33,589 bases of DNA from a virus. The translations under genes and the position numbers were made by a program. Under the pieces are notes generated by a model, which was not told the origin of the DNA, ran no database searches, and was given only the letters and a program-made list of their open reading frames with translations. Location of the stretch: IMG/VR virus record IMGVR_UViG_3300011115_000486, positions 1 through 33,589 of that record, one strand, 5' to 3'. This document shows, piece after piece, positions 8,028 through 15,573 of the stretch. How positions within the stretch are numbered: position 1 is the stretch's first letter; every line of letters begins with the position of its first letter.

Positions 8028-9643
8028 TTCTCCTTGGGTGCTGGGCCTGGGGACTTGGGTGGGGCAGAGGCGGCTTTCTCAGCCTGCGTCTTCTCCATCT
8101 TCTTGAGCCTGTCCTTGAGCAATTGTTTCATAGGCGGCTCTAGCAAGTCAAGCAAAGATTCCTTGTCAATTGCCTGCGCTTTAAACAAGTTGAACGCCAG
8201 TTGCCGCAAGTCCTCGGTAAAGATGGGACTGTTGCTGTGTGCATCCACCTTGACCACAAAGTCTTTGGTGAACTGTTCGGCAATGAACGGCAAACCTTCT
8301 GTATCTTTGAAGTGCGTATCGTCATACGCTTGCATACACTTGAGGTACAACGTAGCCAACTTCTCCAAGCTGTCCTCAACAATCAACGCACGTTTTTTAG
8401 CGCGGCTGCTACCAAGACGGGCAAGCTGGCTGGCGTGACCAGAGGAGCGGACACCCGCCTCACCCTTGCCTTGCAGCACGTTGCCAATGCCGGACACTTC
8501 TTCAAACATCTGGTCTATCTGACCTAGCTCTTTGAACAAGTCCGGCGGGATAGTGGGAGCCAGCTTCTCAACCTTGGCGTTGGGCATGTCGGTTGCCAAC
8601 AAACCACCAGCGCGGTTGAGCGCAAAGTTCTTCTCATCCAAGATGCCCGTAAAGCCAATCAACGCCGTGGGCGGCGAGACTTGTTTGCTAAGAAGGTCAA
8701 GGATTTCAGCCAGACGTTTTGTTCGCAGTTGCTGGAGGTAAACCAGACGCGACACTTCTGACTGACCCCAGTAGTAGTCATACAACGGGCTAGGGCAAAT
8801 CTGAATGAATGGCAGTTCGCCCTTCAAGAATACCTGTTCGCCTGGGCGGTCATAGATGATGATGTCGGGGTCAGCGCGGGTGACCACTTGGTAGTCAGCA
8901 ATGTCATCGTTCCACACCCACAACTCAATCATCTCTACAGTTTCTTCCGACACCGTAGCCTTGTACTTGTTGTTGCCAGCAAGGTCGAGGTTGACATTAC
9001 CGTACATGGTTGGGTTGGACGCAGACAGGATGATGCGCTCTACCCCGTTGGCTATCTCTGTGCGCTCATGTTGTGTGGCACTAACTCGCTTGACAATAGC
9101 ATCACGCTGAGGGTGGTTGTACAGACGGGCGTACAGCTCAGACTTGGTGATGTAGTAGCTCTGAACAATGGCCTCTTGCCTGTCTGTGTAGGGTGTGTCT
9201 TCCCGCAACACGCCCATGCTTCCAGGCTCCACCATGTACGGGTGGATACCGTTGTTCATAATGATTTTGACAAAAGTAGAGTTGTAGCAAAGTGCCCAAG
9301 AAACAGCAGATGAAAACACCTGGTCAGCATTGCTGTTGAGCCACTCATCGTTGAGTGCACGGGTCAGCGTGGGAATCTTACGGTGTTCTAATTCATTCAC
9401 CGCCGCACCAATATTGATAGAGAAACGGGTTGTCTCTGCTGAGTACAGAAACGCCGTCAACTGGTCAATGTGCGGATAGATTTTGTTGAAGATTGCAGGC
9501 GATTCACTAGGCGCATTTCCAAAGAGAAAATAGCTACGCAGGGAAGCATAGTCAGGGCGGCGCTCTTCCCTAGATACCAGACACTTTTGTATCAGGTCTA
9601 GGTAGAACAATTCCCTCTGTACTGGCTCTTTGGGGATTCTCAT
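8024..9643 (-). CDS. Portal protein
   Basis: 539 residues, the usual size for podovirus portals. The N-terminal half alternates helices and strands (DYASLRSYFLFGNAP, YPHIDQLTAFLYSAETTRF). The middle has FIQICPSPLYDYYWGQSEVSRLVYLQ, the kind of stem-region stretch seen in portals. Residues 400-470 are helical (RSSGHASQLARLGSSRAKKRALIVEDSLEKL), and the C-terminus is Lys/Pro-rich. It forms the dodecameric channel at the capsid vertex through which TerL packages DNA. It starts in an ATGA overlap with the upstream gene and lies two genes after TerL. Confidence 0.8.
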   Translation of the reverse strand: MRIPKEPVQRELFYLDLIQKCLVSREERRPDYASLRSYFLFGNAPSESPAIFNKIYPHIDQLTAFLYSAETTRFSINIGAAVNELEHRKIPTLTRALNDEWLNSNADQVFSSAVSWALCYNSTFVKIIMNNGIHPYMVEPGSMGVLREDTPYTDRQEAIVQSYYITKSELYARLYNHPQRDAIVKRVSATQHERTEIANGVERIILSASNPTMYGNVNLDLAGNNKYKATVSEETVEMIELWVWNDDIADYQVVTRADPDIIIYDRPGEQVFLKGELPFIQICPSPLYDYYWGQSEVSRLVYLQQLRTKRLAEILDLLSKQVSPPTALIGFTGILDEKNFALNRAGGLLATDMPNAKVEKLAPTIPPDLFKELGQIDQMFEEVSGIGNVLQGKGEAGVRSSGHASQLARLGSSRAKKRALIVEDSLEKLATLYLKCMQAYDDTHFKDTEGLPFIAEQFTKDFVVKVDAHSNSPIFTEDLRQLAFNLFKAQAIDKESLLDLLEPPMKQLLKDRLKKMEKTQAEKAASAPPKSPGPAPKEK

Positions 9644-10161
9644 GGTTTAGGAACCGTTAGGTTTTCGTGGTCAGCATAATAACTTGCGGGCTTTGGCCCT
9701 GTCAAATTGCCCGCTTCACGGGGGTTGATGCCCACAGACTCCCCCGCTACGGACTTGAACTGCCCGCCAAGTACTGACTTCATGTTGATGTTCCCCCCGT
9801 TACCCCAGATAGCGGCATCACCAGCCCGTCCTTCTTTCTGCTTTTGGCTTTCATTCTGGCTCTCAAAGTGTTCACTGGCGGCTGTAGCCTCTGCATATTG
9901 CTTATCAGTGAGCTTATTGTTCCGCTTGAGGTAGCCAGTTTGGTGTTCGCCCTCCTTGGTGGACTTGATGTCCGTCATTTGGAAGTCTTTTGCCAAACCT
10001 TCTAGTGTTTTGTCAGTTTTGGCAGTCTTTGCAGACTTCATCCCCACTGGTTTGAGGTGGATGATAGAAATGGTGGCCTTGCAGTGCTTCATGGGGCACT
10101 CAGGCTCCCATGCTTCAAATACACCGTGTGATTCGCAGTAGTAGTCTCTCAATATAGCCAT
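9640..10161 (-). CDS. Zinc-ribbon-like protein between TerL and portal
   Basis: 173 residues. Residues 7-27 (YYCESHGVFEAWEPECPMKHC) contain Cys9, His12, Cys22, His26 and Cys27, spaced as in a small zinc ribbon. The rest is polar and Lys/Asn/Gly-rich, likely extended. The C-terminus repeats a short LTxPKP pattern. It could be a DNA- or portal-binding packaging accessory. Position is the only clue to function. The stop overlaps the portal start by ATGA. Confidence 0.55.
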   Translation of the reverse strand: MAILRDYYCESHGVFEAWEPECPMKHCKATISIIHLKPVGMKSAKTAKTDKTLEGLAKDFQMTDIKSTKEGEHQTGYLKRNNKLTDKQYAEATAASEHFESQNESQKQKEGRAGDAAIWGNGGNINMKSVLGGQFKSVAGESVGINPREAGNLTGPKPASYYADHENLTVPKP

Positions 10162-10163
10162 AG

Positions 10164-10553
10164 TTACCCTCTAAGTGCTTCCTGTAGGTCAATTTCACTG
10201 TAATCATGGCGGTTGACCATTCCAACCTTGATTTTTATGCCGTCTGGCGTAACTTTTAGCCCCATACCAGGCATCATGGCGGGTTGCGGCTCCCGTCTGT
10301 ACTCCACATAGCGGGTGTTGTCTTTGCGGCGCATGACCTTCACGTTGCCCTCTTTCCACTGCTGGTAGGCCTTGCTAACCCGCAATTGCATCATTTCAGT
10401 CTGTGGATAAGTCCTGTGGACAAATACATCGTAGAACTGCACGGTACTTATGCCCGCAAGACGGCAAAACAAGTCTATAGAGATGCCTCTTTCCCTGTCT
10501 TTTACGAACCGCTTCATCTGACGGAACAGTTCTTGTTTGGTTAAAGCCTTCAT
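10164..10553 (-). CDS. HTH protein next to TerL (small terminase candidate)
   Basis: 129 residues. Residues 21-65 (RGISIDLFCRLAGISTVQFYDVFVHRTYPQTEMMQLRVSKAYQQW) read as a helix-turn-helix domain, followed by a basic linker (KVMRRKDNTRYVEYRRE) and a short beta tail. The start overlaps the TerL stop (ATGA at 10550-10553). A DNA-recognising packaging subunit is the natural guess, but small terminase genes usually precede TerL, and here it follows. A regulatory DNA-binding role is the alternative. Confidence 0.5.
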   Translation of the reverse strand: MKALTKQELFRQMKRFVKDRERGISIDLFCRLAGISTVQFYDVFVHRTYPQTEMMQLRVSKAYQQWKEGNVKVMRRKDNTRYVEYRREPQPAMMPGMGLKVTPDGIKIKVGMVNRHDYSEIDLQEALRG

Positions 10554-12304
10554 GACCCGTACATTCCTATCCGCTTGAGGTAGTTGCTGACGTTGGTGGC
10601 TGTGGATAACTCTTCTGCTGACCGCATTTCTTTCATAACACTCACCTCACGGGTGAGCTTGGCGGCTATCAGGCGGGGTTGAACCTGTTCGGCAAAGGCT
10701 ACACAAGCCAGCGCGGCGGCAATCACCCTATCATCCTTGGCTCTGCCAGGTGCGCCTATGAATCCGTTCTCACGCACAATGGTCTTCATCTCTTCCAGTA
10801 AGTCCATGCTGAACACGTTCATCATCCCGCGCTCAAAGTAGTCCTTGTAGTACGCCAGCATACGCTCTTTGGTGTTGGCAGTGGTCAAGTACCCCATGCT
10901 GTTGCCAGGGCCGCCGAGGTTGTCGTTCCTGCGCCAGAGATAGTTCTGCATGTTGCCCAGTACGTCCATCAGGTCTTTGCCCATAACGTTGCCCATGCTT
11001 GCTGCTGTCCGGCGCAGCGTTCTGATTTCGTTGATGACCGCCTGCCCAGGGCCGTTGACCTCTAAATTAAGGGTGGAGTTTTTGTAAGCTCCGGCAAGGT
11101 GGGCAATCACCCAAGCAAACTGGTAAGTGTTCATCTCGCTGGTGGCAAATTCTGCCACCTGGTCTAAGCCGTTGGCATACACCCTAAAGACTTGAATGCA
11201 GAAGCGGTCTGCCCAATCAGAGGAACCGTAGGCAGGGTCAGCACCGATGACGTAGTAGGCGGCATCGTTAGGCTCTTCCCAAATACGCAGCGTACCCAGC
11301 CGCTCTGTTGAGCGCATGACCTCTGTGTCTTGGAAGTTCTGCCCAAAGATGTAACGGTAGCAGTCAGGCAGAGTTTTCTTCGCAACCTTCGCAGCGTCTG
11401 TGCAGCGGCTGCTGGAGAAGAAGGAAGTGCCTGTCATCACAAAGGCGTAGTCCTCGGTAGGCGGAAACTCCTGGTACATCAGGGATTCATCCTTGATACC
11501 TTCCAACATCTTCCACCGCCACCAGGCCATCTGTCTGGAGTTTATCTCCACGCCGTATAACTTCTTTATATCTTTCGTCCACTCACGTTCTTCTGGACTT
11601 AACTTGCCATCCCAATAGACCTTATAGATGTTGCTGTCCGCAGGAACAGAATAGTATTCATTACGCCACCAACCGCAGAAGATGGCACGCTGGGTCTTAG
11701 CAGACTTGGCAGTTTTGTACATGTCGTGGAACATGTTGAAGCCCTGGGCGGTACTCTCAAACATGTAGAGCCTCTCAGGGTTCTTTTCAGCCAGAGAAGC
11801 TATCAGGGAAGCTAAGCCTTCCTCATTGCCCCAGGAGGCTGTCTCTGTGCCGTGAAGATAAGTGATAGCTTTACCCTGCCCCAATCGAGACTTATTTCCC
11901 GCAATTTGGTAGAAGATTCGACTTCGGTTCTTGAGAACCATTTGGTTCCTATTGTGGGCAACCAGAGGAATCTTGTACTCTTTTGGAAGCCCTTCCATAT
12001 ACATAGCGAGAGTAGAGCGGAACATGTCTCTGTTCTCCTCTGTATCTGCAACCAACGTGCCTTGCCACCCAGGGTGTGTGAACTGCCAGTAAAGGTCAAG
12101 TGCCAAACTGACAGTGGTAATACCCAACTGACGGCCTTTGAGAATGACAAAGAAGTGGACATCTTCGGCTAACCCTTTCTGTATTTCTTCCATGACATAC
12201 GTCTGCGTCCCCAGCAGTTGCCCCATCTTCTTGAGACCTTCTTCCTTGGTCTCAATCTTTAGTTCTGAGCAAAACTTGTAGAACTTCTGTAGGTCAAACT
12301 TCAT
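10550..12304 (-). CDS. terL: Terminase large subunit
   Basis: 584 residues. The ATPase P-loop variant is at about residues 54-64 (ILKGRQLGITT), and the Walker-B-like strand is in AITYLHGTETASW with the acidic residue in the expected place. The nuclease half begins near VIGADPAYG (first catalytic Asp) and ends with KDDRVIAAALACV, where TerL nucleases keep a late acidic pair. Roles are ATP-driven DNA translocation into the prohead and headful or site-specific cutting. It starts in an ATGA overlap with a glycosyltransferase-like gene. No frameshift or intron is seen. Confidence 0.9.
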   Translation of the reverse strand: MKFDLQKFYKFCSELKIETKEEGLKKMGQLLGTQTYVMEEIQKGLAEDVHFFVILKGRQLGITTVSLALDLYWQFTHPGWQGTLVADTEENRDMFRSTLAMYMEGLPKEYKIPLVAHNRNQMVLKNRSRIFYQIAGNKSRLGQGKAITYLHGTETASWGNEEGLASLIASLAEKNPERLYMFESTAQGFNMFHDMYKTAKSAKTQRAIFCGWWRNEYYSVPADSNIYKVYWDGKLSPEEREWTKDIKKLYGVEINSRQMAWWRWKMLEGIKDESLMYQEFPPTEDYAFVMTGTSFFSSSRCTDAAKVAKKTLPDCYRYIFGQNFQDTEVMRSTERLGTLRIWEEPNDAAYYVIGADPAYGSSDWADRFCIQVFRVYANGLDQVAEFATSEMNTYQFAWVIAHLAGAYKNSTLNLEVNGPGQAVINEIRTLRRTAASMGNVMGKDLMDVLGNMQNYLWRRNDNLGGPGNSMGYLTTANTKERMLAYYKDYFERGMMNVFSMDLLEEMKTIVRENGFIGAPGRAKDDRVIAAALACVAFAEQVQPRLIAAKLTREVSVMKEMRSAEELSTATNVSNYLKRIGMYGS

Positions 12305-12981
12305 GGAACGATACGTCCGTGGTAGGGTGCTTTGGTGGGAATCAGGAACTCTGTTGACAAGTTGCCCTTGATGATGCTGTCACAGGTGTTGACAAACATC
12401 TGGACGTTCTTGTCCATGCGACCTTGGTACAGGTGGTACACACCTTCCTCAAAGTGCGTGCCTATGCCGTACAGCCCGTAGGTATGCAGCCGCCAAGCGC
12501 CTTCCTCCGGCTCTGCTGTCCAGTGGGTAGGGAACAGAGTCTTGTAACGCAGCCCAGCCATCTCTGCGGCGTAGCACACGTTCTCTGCCACATCACTCTG
12601 CTCTGTCTCCGAGAAGGTTGGCTTACGCAACTCTGTCCAAGCATCACGCCACATGAAGAAGAAGGCAGGCGCAGCAAAGATATGGGACTTGGGCCAGATG
12701 TGATTACTTGCCTGCGCTATGCCCACAAACGACTCATTCTGGGCAGCCCACGCCGCAGCAGCGTTGACAACGCCTGGGTTGGTGGGAACACAGTCGATGT
12801 CCAGAAAGCCAACAACGTCCGCAGTGCTGTTGTCCATAACGATGTCCATCCACTTGCCGTGCGGGGTCTGTGTCATGTGGTACGCCACATCCAGACCTAA
12901 GTGCTTACAGGTATTGGTGTGTGCCTCCACCATCTTCACGTTAGTGTTGGGCCAAGCAAGGGTGTGTATCTCTATGTTCAT
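12301..12981 (-). CDS. Glycosyltransferase-like protein (GT-A type)
   Basis: 226 residues. DVVGFLDIDCVPTN places a DxD-type motif at residues 61-63 at the end of a hydrophobic strand, as in GT-A nucleotide-sugar enzymes. WRLHTYGLYGIGTHFEEGVYHLYQGR in the C-terminal half resembles the acceptor side. It is coupled (ATGA) to both TerL downstream and a second glycosyltransferase upstream. Donor and acceptor are unknown. Virion protein, host-surface or DNA glycosylation are all possible. The domain is incomplete compared with full GT2 enzymes. Confidence 0.6.
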   Translation of the reverse strand: MNIEIHTLAWPNTNVKMVEAHTNTCKHLGLDVAYHMTQTPHGKWMDIVMDNSTADVVGFLDIDCVPTNPGVVNAAAAWAAQNESFVGIAQASNHIWPKSHIFAAPAFFFMWRDAWTELRKPTFSETEQSDVAENVCYAAEMAGLRYKTLFPTHWTAEPEEGAWRLHTYGLYGIGTHFEEGVYHLYQGRMDKNVQMFVNTCDSIIKGNLSTEFLIPTKAPYHGRIVP

Positions 12982-13679
12982 GCTGTTGTTCTCAGGTCTG
13001 CGTACTTCTTAATTTGGGGGACACCATTCTTTAGCAAGACCACCTTGCTGTCATCAGGAGGAACTTCCCCCGCCTGCTGGTAGTGGAAGGCCAGGGTGGT
13101 AGGGTAGTTGACAGTGGCTTTCATAGACCGCGCTATCTTGACCCCTGAGTCCTGCACGGCTTTCCAGAAGTACCTGTCTCCTATGTACCCGTACTCTCTG
13201 GGCCGGAAACCCCACTCCTTGCACAGCGGGAATGTTTCACGTGAAAGTAGAAAGCAGTTGGTGTCATTCCAATGGATACCGTTGCTCTCAGTGTCTACAC
13301 CCATCTGTGTCCCGTCCATCCTCCACAGCACGCGAGGACAGGTTACCACCTTGGCCTGCGACTGCTGCATGACCTCCACCATCGTAGCTATGTGGTCAGG
13401 CTCAAACCAGCAGTCAGCATCCAGCAAGCAGATAGCGTCAGCACCCTGCACACTGGCTACCGACAGCCCCACTATTCTGGGCGTGTCGCCAGAGTCATTG
13501 CAGTTGGGCAGAGAGATGTGGACAACATCCGCACCCTTCTCAAAAGTCTGGACAGGGTGACCGTCTGCCACCATGTAGTGAACAATGTCGCAGTGGATCT
13601 GCTGCCGGACACTACGCCAGCACCGCTCCAGTACGGCTATAGGTTCTTTCCAGTAAGGGGTGACTACTGCTACTCTCAT
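12978..13679 (-). CDS. Glycosyltransferase family 2-like protein
   Basis: 233 residues starting MRVAVVTPYWKEPIAVLERC, the classic first strand and helix of a GT2 nucleotide-sugar fold. ADAICLLDADCWFEPDH carries the DxD metal site at residues 87-89. Later EYGYIGDRYFWKAVQDSG resembles the catalytic-base region of GT2 enzymes. The protein ends without membrane helices, so it should be cytosolic. Together with the next gene it forms a pair upstream of TerL. The substrate cannot be told from sequence. Confidence 0.75.
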   Translation of the reverse strand: MRVAVVTPYWKEPIAVLERCWRSVRQQIHCDIVHYMVADGHPVQTFEKGADVVHISLPNCNDSGDTPRIVGLSVASVQGADAICLLDADCWFEPDHIATMVEVMQQSQAKVVTCPRVLWRMDGTQMGVDTESNGIHWNDTNCFLLSRETFPLCKEWGFRPREYGYIGDRYFWKAVQDSGVKIARSMKATVNYPTTLAFHYQQAGEVPPDDSKVVLLKNGVPQIKKYADLRTTA

Positions 13680-13681
13680 GC

Positions 13682-13894
13682 TTACTCCTCATAGAAGGTC
13701 TCTGTATCCTTGACACGGCGCATGTACTGCTTGATACGTACGTCCGACTGCTTGCCGTAGAGCTTCTCTAGCTTCAACAACTGGGCGGCTAGGAACCTAT
13801 CTGCCTGCGGCTTCCCGTGGGTACGCTTGGCAGCAAAGTAAGAATGCAGCAACACCCTGGCCTCTGCCATCTCTAGCTGTACTCTGTCTGACAT
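13682..13894 (-). CDS. Small helical protein upstream of glycosyltransferases
   Basis: 70 residues from ATG 13894 (one base after the upstream stop; a GTG at 13903 in frame is the alternative, neither has a good ribosome site). The sequence is helical and charged (DRVQLEMAEARVLLHSYFAAKR, ADRFLAAQLLKLEKLY). No domain recognised. Gene context is late but at the very start of the leftward operon, where early-late regulators or small accessory proteins are common. Confidence 0.5.
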   Translation of the reverse strand: MSDRVQLEMAEARVLLHSYFAAKRTHGKPQADRFLAAQLLKLEKLYGKQSDVRIKQYMRRVKDTETFYEE

Positions 13895-13895
13895 G

Positions 13896-14084
13896 TCAGT
13901 CACTGATGTAGTCCAGCAGCACCTTGCAGGCTGCTATCTCCTTGTCGGTGTGCCCTTCCTCCAGCACGTTGTCCAGCAAGTCCTGTAAGTACTGGGCCAC
14001 AAAGTCATCCATCCCCTGCATGAAGCTCTCTGTGAGGTCTATGGTGATAGGAATGTTGAGAGTTATCTTTTTAGTCTTGGGCAT
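13896..14084 (-). CDS. Small protein, paralogue of upstream neighbour
   Basis: 62 residues (MPKTKKITLNIPITIDL...), with the C-terminal helix DKEIAACKVLLDYISD. The same pattern, PDIQAACKTLLDWMVN, ends the neighbouring protein at 14071-14250, and both have an acidic helical middle of equal length. They look like a tandem duplication with divergent N-terminal strands. Function unknown. Confidence 0.55.
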   Translation of the reverse strand: MPKTKKITLNIPITIDLTESFMQGMDDFVAQYLQDLLDNVLEEGHTDKEIAACKVLLDYISD

Positions 14085-14250
14085 GAGGGTTCACCATCCA
14101 ATCCAGCAGAGTCTTGCAAGCAGCCTGTATGTCAGGCTCACTATTCCACTCCTCTAAGTTGTTGTGTATCTCTGCCAACCTAGCCCGCATAAGCCTGTCA
14201 ACAAGGTCAACAGACGTAACCTTGTCATGCACTTCAACTTGTACTTTCAT
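14071..14250 (-). CDS. Small protein, paralogue of downstream neighbour
   Basis: 59 residues from ATG 14250, chosen because GGAG lies six bases before it and the upstream stop overlaps it (ATGA, 14247-14250). The in-frame TTG at 14262 is less likely. MKVQVEVHDKVTSVDL forms a strand, then a charged helix (VDRLMRARLAEIHNNLEEW) and the shared AACKTLLDWM end. It overlaps the next gene by 14 bases. Function unknown. Confidence 0.55.
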   Translation of the reverse strand: MKVQVEVHDKVTSVDLVDRLMRARLAEIHNNLEEWNSEPDIQAACKTLLDWMVNPHAQD

Positions 14251-14465
14251 GCCATTCTCCAAACTCTGATTAGGTCACCTTCTGTCCTGGCTACAAACAC
14301 ACGCTGTAGCCGCTTCCCAGCCCTGTAGTTAGCGTTGAGTACCTTCGCCCTAGCCTCCACAGGCACGGTGAAGGAATCCCCTATTTCCATGTCCTCATAA
14401 GGGTAGGCGTACACCACCCTGGGCTTTGGCATAGCAATACCGCTTTCTCTCTCTATCGCTTGCAT
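14247..14465 (-). CDS. Conserved small phage protein, first gene of leftward operon
   Basis: 72 residues from ATG 14465. This start has a GGAG site eight bases upstream, whereas ATG 14504 has none at proper distance. PRVVYAYPYEDMEIGDSF followed by a basic helix (ANYRAGKRLQRVFVARTEG) and a final RVWRM strand matches a small-protein pattern common in phages and plasmids, often next to regulators. A DNA-contacting role is possible but unproven. Confidence 0.5.
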   Translation of the reverse strand: MQAIERESGIAMPKPRVVYAYPYEDMEIGDSFTVPVEARAKVLNANYRAGKRLQRVFVARTEGDLIRVWRMA

Positions 14466-14596
14466 ATCAACATCTCCACTGTGTCTATAACCTAATACTA
14501 GCATACTTCCATCAGCGGAGGGAAACCTATTTTTTTCTGGGGGGGACGAGATGTTGGGTGCACACTCACACAGGTATTGAAACCCATCAACATGGG

Positions 14597-14766
14597 CAGA
14601 GCGGCAGCAGGCAGCGCAGCGCAGGCAGGCAGCAGGGCCATTCCCCTATTGAGAGACTACAGGCAGTGCAGGCAGCTACAGGCAGGCTAGGTGCAGGCTA
14701 GGGAATAGCATGGTGCAGGCAGTGCAGCATGTAATGACTAGTGCAGCAGGCAGGCTAGGCAGGGGA
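14597..14766 (+). repeat. CAGGC-rich array in the divergent control region
   Basis: Eleven CAGGC pentamers lie in the same orientation between 14608 and 14755 (starts 14608, 14622, 14626, 14660, 14669, 14679, 14683, 14694, 14716, 14747, 14751), many extended to GCAGGCAG or CAGGCTAG. I see no GCCTG in the stretch. The region has no ORF and separates the leftward and rightward operons. A small dyad CCCAT-CAAC-ATGGG (14583-14596) borders it. Candidate protein-binding array at an origin, packaging site or promoter. Confidence 0.55.
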
Positions 14767-14853
14767 CAATCGGTAGCCAGGGAACGGGATGTTGCAATCT
14801 ATCCCCTATCCATGCCAGGTGACTACAGCAAGGCCTAGTTACTAAGTACCTAA

Positions 14854-14899
14854 TACCCCTAATTGAATTACTAGTATACCCCTAACTAGGTTACTAGTC
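14854..14899 (+). repeat. Two abutting 23-bp direct repeats (iteron-like)
   Basis: Copies at 14854-14876 and 14877-14899 share 18 of 23 positions. Both begin TACCCCTAA and contain TTACTAGT. A degenerate third copy (CCTAGTTACTAAGT) lies just upstream at 14834-14847. The repeats are AT-rich, directly next to the rightward promoter, which is the usual arrangement of phage origin iterons or operator repeats. Confidence 0.55.
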
Positions 14900-14913
14900 T
14901 ACTACGGGTGTTG

Positions 14914-14931
14914 ACTAGGGAAAACCCTAGT
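14914..14931. promoter_or_regulatory. Operator-like dyad ACTAGGG-AAAA-CCCTAGT
   Basis: A perfect 7-bp inverted repeat with a 4-base centre, preceded by TTGACT and followed by GTGTCAA, so the similarity extends imperfectly outward. It sits between the 23-bp repeats and the rightward promoter. It could be a regulator site or a small hairpin. No U-run follows, which argues against a terminator. Confidence 0.45.
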
Positions 14932-14950
14932 GTCAATTATTGAGATTGTC

Positions 14951-14982
14951 CCTATGGAATTGCATAGGAATAGCCTTATAAT
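14951..14982 (+). promoter_or_regulatory. Rightward early promoter with dyad over the -35 position
   Basis: TATAAT at 14977-14982 is a consensus -10. No good -35 hexamer exists at 16-18 bp. In its place is a perfect inverted repeat CCTATG-N6-CATAGG (14951-14956 and 14963-14968). This suggests an activator-dependent or repressor-blocked promoter for the early operon starting at 15031. Confidence 0.55.
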
Positions 14983-14989
14983 CACGTCA

Positions 14990-15006
14990 CCTCTAGAGTT
15001 TAGAGG
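14990..15006 (+). other. 5'-leader hairpin of early operon
   Basis: CCTCTA-GAGTT-TAGAGG starts eight bases after the TATAAT box, so the transcript should begin at or next to the stem. It is followed after one base by AACC and then the GGAG ribosome site (15018-15021) of the first early gene. The same order is seen at 18096-18128. Confidence 0.5.
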
Positions 15007-15030
15007 CAACCCAAGTCGGAGAAAGTTTCT

Positions 15031-15372
15031 ATGAGCTACTATCAACAGATTCACAGCCACACATCACGTGGCTTTCATATCGTTCTCAGCATCACGCCAG
15101 AGGACACCCATCCCCGTGACCTATTCGATGATTCCGTAGAGGACATCGGCGAGATATGCCGCAAGATTGATAACGGGACATACAACTGGTTTTGCGCCCG
15201 TGTAGAGGCTTACAAGCATGGCATCCTACTTGGCACGGCCTACCTTGGCGGTAACCTTTACAACGATTCGCGTGAATTCATCACTGATGGATGCTTCGAT
15301 GACATGATGGATGAAGCCATCTCCGAAGCAGAGGCGAATCTCGCCAAGCTACAAGAAACCGAAACAGCATAA
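15031..15372 (+). CDS. Conserved early phage protein
   Basis: 113 residues, acidic, beginning MSYYQQIHSHTSRGFHIVLS. The stretches HPRDLFDDSVEDIGEICRKI and GTYNWFCARVEAYKHGILLG are familiar from conserved hypothetical proteins at the start of early regions in phages and plasmids. No function is established. GGAG nine bases before ATG 15031. It is the first gene after the TATAAT promoter and so probably among the first made. Confidence 0.65.
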   Translation: MSYYQQIHSHTSRGFHIVLSITPEDTHPRDLFDDSVEDIGEICRKIDNGTYNWFCARVEAYKHGILLGTAYLGGNLYNDSREFITDGCFDDMMDEAISEAEANLAKLQETETA

Positions 15373-15382
15373 GGGGCACGAT

Positions 15383-15568
15383 ATGACCAAAATCACAGAA
15401 CAAAAGAACGGCGCATACACCACATTCGAACGCCTATTACCTAGCGGCATGTACCTAGTGATGCTGTACAGCACTAGAGGCGAGGTGATGGACAAAATAC
15501 GCTGCGACACCTACCGCGCAGCACGGGAATACCTCGCAGCATTCAACCGCATAGCAAAAGCACAATAG
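15383..15568 (+). CDS. Small early protein
   Basis: 61 residues from ATG 15383, selected because AGGGG lies just upstream and the longer frame overlaps the previous gene. It is a strand-helix protein (YTTFERLLPSGMYLVMLYS, then CDTYRAAREYLAAFNRIAKA), compatible with a small DNA- or protein-binding fold. No family recognised. Followed by a strong RNA hairpin. Confidence 0.55.
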   Translation: MTKITEQKNGAYTTFERLLPSGMYLVMLYSTRGEVMDKIRCDTYRAAREYLAAFNRIAKAQ

Positions 15569-15573
15569 CGCAC

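Noticed and set aside
12301-13679. One split glycosyltransferase broken by frameshift
   Set aside because: Each has its own N-terminal strand and DxD motif and they are joined by a regular ATGA overlap, so they are two genes.
14597-14766. CRISPR array
   Set aside because: CAGGC words are short and irregularly spaced with no constant repeat-spacer pattern and no cas genes.
14914-14931. Rho-independent terminator
   Set aside because: Dyad is not followed by a U-run in either direction, so an operator is the better reading.
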